Shown here: in pieces, positions 33,891-40,477 of the stretch
Position numbering within the stretch: position 1 is the stretch's first letter
Layout of the letters: the number at the start of each line of letters is the position of its first letter
Source: JBBSGC01 sp038254525
GTDB lineage: Bacteria; Actinomycetota; Actinomycetes; Propionibacteriales; Nocardioidaceae
Direction: 5' to 3'
DNA length: 40,477 nt
NCBI GenBank assembly: GCA_038254525.1
Contig: JBBSGC010000003.1
Location: forward strand, 1-40,477
The notes under the pieces: generated by a model
Seen by the model: the letters and a program-made list of their open reading frames with translations, nothing else
Databases searched by the model: none
Told to the model about the DNA's origin: nothing
Translations under genes and position numbers: made by a program

Positions 33891-35591
33891 CTAGGGGTCG
33901 GCCGCCACCGGCGCCACCGTGGCGACGGCCTGCCGGACGGCCACCGCCAGCTGCGACTCGAGCTCGCGCCGGTGTGTCCGGTCGACGCGGGCCTCGACCA
34001 CCTCGATGCCGACCGGCTGCTCGCGCAGCGCCGACTTCAGCGCGGCAGGCTGGTCGACCCAACGGTGGCGCACATCATAGGCCCGGCACAGCGACCCGAG
34101 GTCGGCGCCGGTCGGCGTGCCGAAGACGCGCTCGAAGGACCTCGCGTGCTCGGGCGCGCCCTGCTCGAGGGTCGCGAAGATGCTGCCGCCGTCGTCGTTG
34201 GCGACCACGATCGTGAGGTCGGGCCGCGGCTCGCCCGGCCCGACAAGCAACCCGTTGACGTCATGCAGGAAGGCCAGGTCGCCGAGGTACGCAAGCGCCC
34301 GGGAGGAGTCCCGGCCGAGCGCAGCGCCGACCGCGGTCGACACGGTGCCGTCGATTCCGGCAAGTCCCCGGTTGGCCATCACCATCCGGCGTTCGCCAAC
34401 CGGTGGCGCGACCGCCATCAAGTCGAGGTCGCGGATGGGGTTGGAGGAGCCGACCACCAGCAGGCCGGCCGGTGGGACGGCGGCTGAGACCGCGCGCGCC
34501 ACGTCGTGGGGCACCAGGCCCCGCTGGTCAGCGAGCAGCGCCTCGATCGCCTGACCGGCCGCGGCGTCCGCCTCGTGCCAGGCAGCCGTCCAGCCGGCGT
34601 TGGCCTCGTCGGGCTCAGCCGTGACCGCCGTGGCCACCCGGGAGGCACGGTGGCTGACGTCGGGCCAGCTCCCGCCGCCGGACACGACGACCACCTCCAC
34701 GTCGGCCCGCGACAGCAGCCGGGTCACCGGTCGCGACAGCGTGGGATGGCCGTGGACCAGCACCCGCTGGACCGCCCCGCCGAGGTGTGCGGCAGCCAGC
34801 AGCAGCCGGTAGGCGCCGATCGGCGACCGGCCGGTGCGCGAGCCTGACGACGGCTCGGCGAGCAGCGGCCAGCCGGCCCGCTCGGCGAGGATCCGGGCCG
34901 GCGGGCCGGCGCCGTCCCCAGCCAGCACCACGGTGCGCGGGCCGAGCACCAGCGGGTTCGGTTCCACCGGCGGTCGCTGGTCGACGGCGGTCCACGGCGC
35001 ACCGTCGTCCCGCCCGACCGGCCAGCCGGCAGGTGCCTCGTCAGGCAGCAGCGGGTCGTCGAGCTGCAGGTTGAGCTGCACCGGGCCGGGCCCGCGGGTG
35101 CGCGAGCCGGTGGCGGCGGCTAACGCCCGGCAGACCAGCGCGCGCACGGCGCGGCCGTCACCTGGGCCGGCAGCCGATGCCGGCCAGTCGGCGGCCAGAC
35201 GTACCGCGGTACTGAACAGGCCGACCTGGTCCGTGGTCTGGTTGGCACCGGTCCCGCGCACGGCGGCCGGTCGGTCGGCGCTGAGCACGACCAGCGGAAC
35301 GCCGGCCGCGTCGGCCTCGAGGACGGCCGGATGCAGGTTGGCGACCGCGGTGCCCGACGTGGTCAGCACGGGCACTGGACGGTGTGAGCCTTTGCTGAGC
35401 CCGAGGGCGAGGAACCCGGCGCTGCGCTCGTCGATCCGCACGTGCAGTCGCAGCCGCCCCTCGCGGTCGGCGTCGTGCAGCGCCAGCGCGAGCGGGGCGG
35501 ACCGGGACCCGGGCGCCAGCACCGCGTCGCGTACCCCACCACGGACCAGCTCGTCGACCAGCAAGCGGGCCAAAGCGGTGGACGCGTTCAT
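33891..35591 (-). CDS. menD: 2-succinyl-5-enolpyruvyl-6-hydroxy-3-cyclohexene-1-carboxylate synthase
   Basis: MenD is a thiamine-diphosphate enzyme that joins isochorismate and 2-oxoglutarate-derived succinic semialdehyde in menaquinone synthesis. The 566-residue protein shows the N-terminal APGSRSAPLALAL motif, the activating Glu in RIDERSAGFLALGLSKGS, the GTAVANLHPAVLEA segment, and the ThDP-binding GDLAFLHDVNGLL through to ANDDGGSIF. The ATG at 35591 overlaps the menC stop (ATGA). It competes with KorAB for 2-oxoglutarate, though this is only a metabolic remark. The length is normal. Confidence 0.95.
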   Translation of the reverse strand: MNASTALARLLVDELVRGGVRDAVLAPGSRSAPLALALHDADREGRLRLHVRIDERSAGFLALGLSKGSHRPVPVLTTSGTAVANLHPAVLEADAAGVPLVVLSADRPAAVRGTGANQTTDQVGLFSTAVRLAADWPASAAGPGDGRAVRALVCRALAAATGSRTRGPGPVQLNLQLDDPLLPDEAPAGWPVGRDDGAPWTAVDQRPPVEPNPLVLGPRTVVLAGDGAGPPARILAERAGWPLLAEPSSGSRTGRSPIGAYRLLLAAAHLGGAVQRVLVHGHPTLSRPVTRLLSRADVEVVVVSGGGSWPDVSHRASRVATAVTAEPDEANAGWTAAWHEADAAAGQAIEALLADQRGLVPHDVARAVSAAVPPAGLLVVGSSNPIRDLDLMAVAPPVGERRMVMANRGLAGIDGTVSTAVGAALGRDSSRALAYLGDLAFLHDVNGLLVGPGEPRPDLTIVVANDDGGSIFATLEQGAPEHARSFERVFGTPTGADLGSLCRAYDVRHRWVDQPAALKSALREQPVGIEVVEARVDRTHRRELESQLAVAVRQAVATVAPVAADP

Positions 35592-36574
35592 GCCGGCCGG
35601 CCCGCGCGCCTGGCGTGCAGCGTCGTCGCCTCGACGGCCGCCCGCCGCTCGGACCAGCGCTCCGCCGTCTCGGCATCTGCCCGAGCGGCGGCGAGCAGCT
35701 GCGGTTCGGGCTCGGGGCGTACGACCGGCAACGCACCGTCAACGGGCAGCAGCGGCCGGGCCACCACGTCGGCCCGCAGCAGCGCCACGGTGGCGAGTCC
35801 GCAGGCGTAGGGCAGGGCGGGCAGCGCCGCCGCGAGGGCGACGCCCGCGGCGATGCCGACCGACGTCTCCAGCGCGCTCGACACCACGACCGGCAGCTCG
35901 ATCTGCTCGGCGATCCGCAGGCAGGCGCGCACGCCGCCGAGCGGCTGCACCTTGAGCACCGCGATGTCGGCGGCGTGCAGCGCGCGCACGCGCATCGGGT
36001 CGTCGACCCGGCGGATGGACTCGTCGGCTGCGATCGGCACGTCGACCCGGCGGCGCACCTGCGCCAGCTCCTCGACGGTGCGGCACGGTTGCTCCACGTA
36101 CTCCAGGCCACCGGCGGCCCGGTCCAGCTGTCGGATCGCCGTCATCGCTTCGTCGACGCCCCAGCCCCCGTTGGCATCGACGCGCACGGCGCCGGTCGGT
36201 CCGAGCACCCCGCGCACTGCCTCCACCCGGGCCAGGTCATCGGCGAGGCGCTGACCGGGCTCGGCCACCTTGACCTTCACCGTGCGGCAGCCGCCGCTTC
36301 CGAGCACGAGGTCGACAGCCGCCTGCGGACCGACGGCGGGCACCGTCGCGTTGACCGGGACGCTTTCCCGCACCGGCGTCGGCCACGGCTCGTGAGCCGC
36401 CTCGAGAGCAGCCGCCAGCCAGGCGCTCGACTCGGTCGCGTCGTAGTCCCAGAACGGGCTCCACTCCGCCCAGCCGGCGGGGCCGTGCACGAGCATGCCC
36501 TCGCGAACGTCGATGCCGCGAAAGCGCGTGCGCATGCCGATCGCGTACGCCTGCCACCGCAGCTGCCCGTGCAC
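35588..36574 (-). CDS. menC: o-Succinylbenzoate synthase
   Basis: MenC dehydrates the MenD-derived cyclohexadiene (SHCHC) to o-succinylbenzoate. It is an enolase-superfamily enzyme, and all catalytic positions are visible in the 328-residue protein: Lys100 and Lys102 (TVKVKVAE), metal ligands Asp133 (DANGGW), Glu161 (YVEQPC) and Asp184 (ADES), and Lys208 (LKVQPLGG). The N-terminal capping motif AYAIGMRTRFRGIDVREG is typical of actinobacterial MenC. GTG 36574 is used; ATG 36535 would remove the first conserved residues. The gene follows menE by 67 nt and overlaps menD. Confidence 0.94.
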   Translation of the reverse strand: MHGQLRWQAYAIGMRTRFRGIDVREGMLVHGPAGWAEWSPFWDYDATESSAWLAAALEAAHEPWPTPVRESVPVNATVPAVGPQAAVDLVLGSGGCRTVKVKVAEPGQRLADDLARVEAVRGVLGPTGAVRVDANGGWGVDEAMTAIRQLDRAAGGLEYVEQPCRTVEELAQVRRRVDVPIAADESIRRVDDPMRVRALHAADIAVLKVQPLGGVRACLRIAEQIELPVVVSSALETSVGIAAGVALAAALPALPYACGLATVALLRADVVARPLLPVDGALPVVRPEPEPQLLAAARADAETAERWSERRAAVEATTLHARRAGRPA

Positions 36575-36641
36575 GCACCGGAGCCTACGGTCGCCCGCCG
36601 GCCGTTGCTGCGTCGCTGCTGGCTTGACCGGCGACGTTGCA

Positions 36642-37697
36642 TCAGCGCTGCGGTGCGGCCGCGGCCAGGGCGGCCAGCGCGGACCGGTCCGCCTTGCCGG
36701 TCACAAGCCGTGGGATGGCGTCGAGCGTGACCAGCGCGCGCGGGGCCCAGGTGCGGGGCACCGACGCCGTGACCGCGTCTCGCAGCGACGAGAGCCCGAC
36801 CACGGCGCCGGGTGCCACCACCACACAGGCGACGACCCGGGTCCCCCACTCCGCGTCGGCGATCCCGACAGCCATCGCGTCGACGATGCCGGGCGACCTC
36901 AGCAGCGCCTCGGTCACCGCGGGCAGCGACACGTTGACGGCGCCGCTGACCACGATGTCGTCGACCCGCCCGGTCACCACCAACCGCCCGTGGTCGAGCT
37001 GCCCGACGTCGGGCGTGCGCAGCTCACCGGCCCGGAGCACCCGAGCGGTCGCGGCCGGGTCGCCCGGGTAGCCGTCGAACAGCACAGGTCCCGAAAGGTG
37101 CACCCGGCCCTCGGCGCCGAGGCGCACGTGCACCCCGGCGAGCGGCCCGCCGTCATAGACGCAGCCGCCGCAGGTCTCGCTCATCCCGTACGTGCGGACC
37201 ACCCGTACTCCCTCGGCGGCGCACCGCTCGGCGAGGTCGGCCGGCAGAGCGGCGCCGCCGACGAGGACGGCCGCGAAGCGACGCAGCACCGGCAGCGAGC
37301 CGGTGGCGGCGAGCCGGTGCACCTGGGTGGGAACCAGCGAGATGTACGCCCGGTCCGCGGTCAGCGCGGCGACCGCCTCCGGCAGCGAGCCGTGGTCGGC
37401 AGCGACGACCGGCGTCGTGCCCGCCAATGCAGAGCGCACGAGCACCGACAGGCCCGCCACATAGCCCGGCGGCAGCGCGAGCAGCCACTGCCCCGGCCCA
37501 CCCAGCCACTGCTGCGCCGACGACGCCGACGCCGCCAGCGCCCGGTGCGAGAGCTGCACGTCCTTCGGCGCACCCGTGCTCCCCGACGTGCGGACCACCA
37601 ACGGGCCGTCGGGTGCCTCCCACCAGCGGCGGACCGCGGTCACCAGCTCGCCCGGCGGGCCGCCGAGCGGACGCAGCGTCGCGGGCGTCGGGGGCAC
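36642..37697 (-). CDS. menE: o-Succinylbenzoate-CoA ligase
   Basis: MenE activates o-succinylbenzoate to its CoA thioester through an acyl-adenylate. The 351-residue protein is a short member of the AMP-binding superfamily, as in mycobacteria. The P-loop RTSGSTGAPK lies near residues 36-45, followed by TYGMSETCGGCVYDGGPL and the C-terminal hinge GRVDDIVVSGAVNVSL. The terminal catalytic Lys is probably in VTGKADRSAL. GTG 37697 is the first plausible start, since the gene diverges from menA only 38 nt away, and TAGCCT lies 7 nt upstream, suggesting a leaderless transcript. menB, needed for the next step, is not in this window. Confidence 0.92.
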   Translation of the reverse strand: MPPTPATLRPLGGPPGELVTAVRRWWEAPDGPLVVRTSGSTGAPKDVQLSHRALAASASSAQQWLGGPGQWLLALPPGYVAGLSVLVRSALAGTTPVVAADHGSLPEAVAALTADRAYISLVPTQVHRLAATGSLPVLRRFAAVLVGGAALPADLAERCAAEGVRVVRTYGMSETCGGCVYDGGPLAGVHVRLGAEGRVHLSGPVLFDGYPGDPAATARVLRAGELRTPDVGQLDHGRLVVTGRVDDIVVSGAVNVSLPAVTEALLRSPGIVDAMAVGIADAEWGTRVVACVVVAPGAVVGLSSLRDAVTASVPRTWAPRALVTLDAIPRLVTGKADRSALAALAAAAPQR

Positions 37698-37704
37698 GTC
37701 GGCC

Positions 37705-37710
37705 AGGCTA
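37705..37710 (-). promoter_or_regulatory. Leaderless -10 element of menE
   Basis: On the minus strand TAGCCT (TANNNT) lies 7 nt before the GTG at 37697, so the mRNA should begin at or near the start codon. No ribosome binding site is present. A divergent promoter for menA would have to overlap menE coding sequence. Confidence 0.45.
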
Positions 37711-37735
37711 GGTGAGCCTGGGAGACTCCTCGCTC

Positions 37736-38608
37736 GTGGCCACACTCGCGGACTGGGTAGCAGGCGCCCGGCCCCGCACACTGCCCGCGGCCGTCTCCCC
37801 GGTGGTGGCGGGGACCGGTGCCGCGGTCCACGCCGGTGGTGCCGTGTGGTGGAAGGCACTGCTGGCGCTGGTCCTCGCGCTGGCGCTCCAGGTCGGCGTC
37901 AACTACGCCAACGACTACTCCGACGGCATCCGCGGCACCGACACCGACCGGGTCGGCCCGCTGCGGCTGGTTGGCTCCGGCGTCGCGATCCCGGCGGCGG
38001 TGCGGCGGGCCGCGTTCGCGAGCTTCGGTGTGGGCGCCCTGGCCGGGGTGGCCCTGGCCGCGACGACCGCCTGGTGGCTGCTCGCGGTCGGCGCCCTAGC
38101 GGTCGCGGCGGCCTGGTTCTACACCGGCGGGTCGAAGCCCTACGGCTACCGCGGCTTCGGCGAGGTCAGCGTCTTCGTCTTCTTCGGCCTCGTCGCGGTG
38201 CTGGGCACGACGTTCGTCCAGCTCGGCTCGGTGACCGTGCTGGCGGTGCTGGCCGCCGTGGGCACCGGCGCCCTCGCCTGCGCGATCTTGGTGGTCAACA
38301 ACCTGCGGGACATTCCCAGCGACACCGCCAGCGACAAGCGCACGCTTGCGGTCATCCTGGGCGACCGGCGTACCCGGGTGCTGTTCGGCGCCCTGCTGCT
38401 GGTCGCGCTGGCGTGCCTGGTCGCGGCGGCGTTGATCGAGCCGGCCGCGGCGCTCGGCGCCGTCGGACTGCCGCCGGCGGCCCGCGCCGTCTGGCGGGTG
38501 CAGCGCGGCACGGTCGGGCCAGAGCTCGTCGAGGCCCTGCGCGACACCGGCCTGGCGGAGCTCGGCTATGCGGTGGGACTGGCGATCGGGCTGGCGCTCG
38601 GCGCCTGA
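37736..38608 (+). CDS. menA: 1,4-Dihydroxy-2-naphthoate polyprenyltransferase
   Basis: MenA is the integral membrane prenyltransferase that attaches the polyprenyl chain to 1,4-dihydroxy-2-naphthoate. The 290-residue protein has eight or nine membrane segments, the first Asp-rich motif VNYANDYSDGIRGTDTDRVG (about residues 55-74), the conserved YTGGSKPYGYRGFGE loop, and the second motif VVNNLRDIPSDTASDKRTLA. The frame is open from GTG 37712, but GTG 37736 gives the N-terminus usual for actinobacterial MenA (ATLADWVAGARPRTLP) and has GGGAG 11 nt upstream. It uses the chain made by the polyprenyl synthase at 3013-4008. It diverges from menE and converges with the Cds1-like gene, 5 nt apart. Confidence 0.94.
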   Translation: MATLADWVAGARPRTLPAAVSPVVAGTGAAVHAGGAVWWKALLALVLALALQVGVNYANDYSDGIRGTDTDRVGPLRLVGSGVAIPAAVRRAAFASFGVGALAGVALAATTAWWLLAVGALAVAAAWFYTGGSKPYGYRGFGEVSVFVFFGLVAVLGTTFVQLGSVTVLAVLAAVGTGALACAILVVNNLRDIPSDTASDKRTLAVILGDRRTRVLFGALLLVALACLVAAALIEPAAALGAVGLPPAARAVWRVQRGTVGPELVEALRDTGLAELGYAVGLAIGLALGA

Positions 38609-38613
38609 GCCGC

Positions 38614-39744
38614 TCACCCCTCCGGATCGCACCACGTCCCGGCGGCCGCGAACCGGTCGAGCGCGTGCGTGTACGGCTCGATGTCGATGCCCTGCTCGCC
38701 GAGCCACTGGTCGCTGTAGTAGGTCGTGCCGTAGCGGTCGCCGCTGTCGCACAGCAGCGTCACCACGCTGCCCTCGCGGCCGTCGGCTCGCATCCGGGCC
38801 ACCAGCTGCAGCGCTCCCCACAGGTTCGTGCCGGTGGATCCGCCGACGAGCCGACCGGTCCGGGCCGAGCACCACCGCATCGCCGCGACCGAGGCCGCGT
38901 CGGGCACGCGGATCATCGTGTCGATCACGCTGGGGACGAACGAGGGCTCGACGCGTGGGCGCCCGATGCCCTCGATCCGCGAGCTCGTGCCGGTGACGAA
39001 GTCGCCGTCGCCGCGGCACCAGCCCTCGAAGAACGCCGAACCCTCCGGGTCGACGACGGCAACCTGCGTCGCGTGCCGCTGGAGACGCACGTAACGGCCG
39101 ATAGTCGCCGACGTACCGCCCGTCCCGGCGCCGACCACGACCCACGCCGGGACGGGGTGCGGCTCCCGGGCCAGCTGGTCGAAGATCGACTCGGCGATGT
39201 TGTTGTTGCCCCGCCAGTCGGTGGCCCGCTCGGCATAAGTGAACTGGTCCAGGTAGTGCCCACCGCATTCGGTGGCCAGCCGCTGCGCCTCGGCGTAGAT
39301 CGTCGACGCGTCGGCAACGAGCTCGCAGCGGCCACCCTGCAGGGTGATCAGGTCGACCTTCTCCGGGTTGGTGGAGGCCGGCATCACCGCGACGAACGGC
39401 AGTCCGAGGAGGCGGGCGAAGTACGCCTCGCTGACGGCGGTCGAGCCGCTGGACGCCTCGATGACCGTCGTGGTCTCGCCGATCCAGCCGTTGCACAACG
39501 CGTATAAGAACAAGGAGCGGGCCAGCCGGTGCTTGAGGCTCCCCGTCGGGTGCACCGACTCGTCCTTGAGGTACAGCTCGATGCCCGGCGGGCCGGGGAG
39601 CGGGAAGACGTGCAGGTGCGTGTCCGCACTTCGGTTGGCGTCGGCCTCGACCCGCGCGACGGCGCCATCGACCCAGGCCCGGTCCGCACCGTCAGTGGCG
39701 TGCGCCACGTCGCAGCACCCGACCCGCGCCCGCTCCGCCGTCAA
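38614..39744 (-). CDS. cds1: PLP-dependent cysteine desulfhydrase/cysteine synthase family protein (Cds1-like)
   Basis: The 376-residue protein is a fold-type II PLP enzyme with the Schiff-base Lys71 in HPTGSLKHRLARSLF, the Asn/Ser phosphate-side loop EASSGSTAVSEAYFARLLG and a glycine-rich PLP-phosphate loop VVGAGTGGTSATIGRY. The N-terminal NRSADTHL and the LFLYALCNGWI stretch resemble M. tuberculosis Cds1, an L-cysteine desulfhydrase producing H2S, pyruvate and ammonia, which in that organism feeds respiration. A biosynthetic cysteine synthase role is possible. The start is uncertain: TTG 39744 gives the full N-terminus, GTG 39708 is an alternative. A 22-bp repeat array lies directly upstream. 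Confidence 0.82.
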   Translation of the reverse strand: MTAERARVGCCDVAHATDGADRAWVDGAVARVEADANRSADTHLHVFPLPGPPGIELYLKDESVHPTGSLKHRLARSLFLYALCNGWIGETTTVIEASSGSTAVSEAYFARLLGLPFVAVMPASTNPEKVDLITLQGGRCELVADASTIYAEAQRLATECGGHYLDQFTYAERATDWRGNNNIAESIFDQLAREPHPVPAWVVVGAGTGGTSATIGRYVRLQRHATQVAVVDPEGSAFFEGWCRGDGDFVTGTSSRIEGIGRPRVEPSFVPSVIDTMIRVPDAASVAAMRWCSARTGRLVGGSTGTNLWGALQLVARMRADGREGSVVTLLCDSGDRYGTTYYSDQWLGEQGIDIEPYTHALDRFAAAGTWCDPEG

Positions 39745-39753
39745 CGCCCCGCC

Positions 39754-39841
39754 GATCCGGAGGTTTCCGACCGCCGATCCGGAAGTTTCCGACCGCCCGT
39801 CCGGCAGTTTCGGAGCACCCGTCCGGAAGTATCAACCTCAG
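39754..39841. repeat. Four tandem 22-bp repeats upstream of the Cds1-like gene
   Basis: Units are at 39754-39775, 39776-39797, 39798-39819 and 39820-39841. Units 1 and 2 differ by one base; units 3 and 4 are more diverged. The core TCCGGAAGTTTCCGA contains the palindrome GGAA-GT-TTCC, complete in unit 2 and degrading outwards. The array fills almost all of the 93-nt gap between the DUF4229 stop and the Cds1-like start. Confidence 0.9.
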
Positions 39842-40113
39842 TCCACATCGTCGGCGTCCTCCTTGCGGCGGGAGGCCTCGACCAACGCGGTCATCCGCTC
39901 CGCCCGCTCCTGGACGGTCCGGGCGAACTCGTTACGCAAGCCGCGGAGCAGTCTCAGCGCGGCGATCGAGGAGATGACCAGGGCGAGCAGGGCGGTCCAC
40001 AGCACCGTGACGGAGTTCCACGCCAGCTGGAAACCGGCGACGGTCCAGATCAGCACGAAGCCCACCGCGAACAGGCCCAGCCGGGCCAGCGTGTAGACGA
40101 CGAAGCTCTTCAC
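39838..40113 (-). CDS. DUF4229 family small membrane protein
   Basis: The 91-residue product has two hydrophobic segments (LARLGLFAVGFVLIWTVAGF and VLWTALLALVISSIAALRLL) followed by a charged, helical tail rich in Arg, Glu and Asp. This layout matches DUF4229, a small actinobacterial family of unknown function that is often found beside menaquinone genes such as menA. GTG 40113 is the first start; a purine-rich AGGCAGG lies about 9 nt upstream. The stop codon sits inside the last unit of the 22-bp repeat array. Confidence 0.8.
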   Translation of the reverse strand: MKSFVVYTLARLGLFAVGFVLIWTVAGFQLAWNSVTVLWTALLALVISSIAALRLLRGLRNEFARTVQERAERMTALVEASRRKEDADDVD

Positions 40114-40152
40114 GGGTCGCTGCCTGCCTGCCGAGGTGCGGTCGGCTCGAGC

Positions 40153-40477
40153 CTACGCGCGCAGCAGCGCCGCATAGGCCGACGGGTCCACGTTGCCCCC
40201 GGACAGCACAGCGACCGTCCGCCCGAGGGTGGTGGGATCTGGGCAGCCGAGATACGCGGCGGTCGCGACGGCGCCGCTCGGTTCGGCGACCAGGCGTACG
40301 CGCAGGGCCAGGTACCGCGTCGCCTCCACGATCGCCTGCTCCGAGACCGTGATCATGTCGTCCACGAGCGACTCGATATGGGTCCAGTTGAGGGCGCCGA
40401 CCGTGGGCAGCCGCAACCCGTCGGCGATCGTCGAGGTCGTCTGCTCGACCGGCCAGGCCACCCGCCGGCGCAGCCGG
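40153..40477 (-). CDS. Serine/threonine dehydratase-like PLP enzyme, C-terminal part (partial)
   Basis: The frame is open to the right edge, so the N-terminus with the PLP Lys lies outside. The visible 107 residues show the end of a fold-type II PLP enzyme: TTSTIADGLRLPTVGALNW, VDDMITVSEQAIVEA, the conserved LVAEPSGAVATAAYLG, and VAVLSGGNVDP near the C-terminus. These match threonine/serine ammonia-lyases of the catabolic type. No C-terminal ACT domain is present, so allosteric control by isoleucine is unlikely. The exact substrate is not readable. It precedes the DUF4229 gene by 39 nt. Confidence 0.82.
   Translation of the reverse strand, partial: RLRRRVAWPVEQTTSTIADGLRLPTVGALNWTHIESLVDDMITVSEQAIVEATRYLALRVRLVAEPSGAVATAAYLGCPDPTTLGRTVAVLSGGNVDPSAYAALLRA

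Noticed and set aside
37576..39507. A 643-codon plus-strand frame and a 466-codon minus-strand frame over menA and the Cds1-like gene
   Set aside because: Both are shadows of real genes in other frames; the translations are Arg/Gly/Ala-rich without motifs.
39754..39841. The 22-bp repeats as a CRISPR array or as transposon ends
   Set aside because: There are no spacers, no transposase nearby and no target-site duplication; the pattern is a simple tandem array.

Overview
The window is a high-GC, densely coded stretch of an actinobacterial chromosome. Supporting evidence is the many GTG starts, the ATGA/GTGA stop-start overlaps, the mycobacterial-type KorB, MenA, MenJ and Cds1 sequences, and the DUF4383 and DUF4229 membrane proteins that are typical of Actinomycetota. 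A placement near Nocardioidaceae is a guess from memory of similar small secreted proteins. There are no rRNA or tRNA genes, CRISPR arrays or intact mobile elements.

Left edge (1-2.8 kb, plus strand): the end of korA, then korB (2-oxoacid:ferredoxin oxidoreductase), a RarD-type EamA permease joined to it by a GTGA overlap, and a DUF4383 membrane protein. A strong hairpin at 2864-2895 separates this block from the next one.

Centre (3.0-22.1 kb, minus strand): a long respiratory unit. Read 5' to 3' it runs menG, then menJ, nuoA to nuoN (all 14 complex I subunits in canonical order), then a long-chain polyprenyl diphosphate synthase whose start overlaps the nuoN stop. An 18-bp palindrome just downstream of a plausible promoter, in front of menJ, matches the binding site of Rex, the NADH/NAD+-sensing repressor. 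The unit therefore combines enzymes that build and tailor menaquinone with the complex that reduces it, possibly under redox control. menF diverges from menG.

Middle right (23.4-33.8 kb): an accessory block that splits the menaquinone genes. It contains a GNAT protein, a small secreted protein of unknown function, a decayed IS110-family transposase remnant, a large tricorn protease homologue, an AraC/DinB-type regulator preceded by 29-bp tandem repeats, a SAM methyltransferase, and a dihydroxyacetone kinase system (dhaK, dhaL and a three-domain dhaM). A 35-bp stretch upstream of the GNAT gene is nearly identical to part of the AraC/DinB gene and looks like a gene relic.

Right end (33.9-40.5 kb): menD, menC and menE (minus strand), divergent menA, a Cds1-like PLP enzyme preceded by a 22-bp tandem repeat array, a DUF4229 protein, and the C-terminal part of a serine/threonine dehydratase-like enzyme. 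The window therefore holds menA, menC, menD, menE, menF, menG and menJ plus the side-chain synthase. menB and a menH thioesterase are not present. No clearly new defence or mobile system was found; the best leads are the regulatory and repeat structures.
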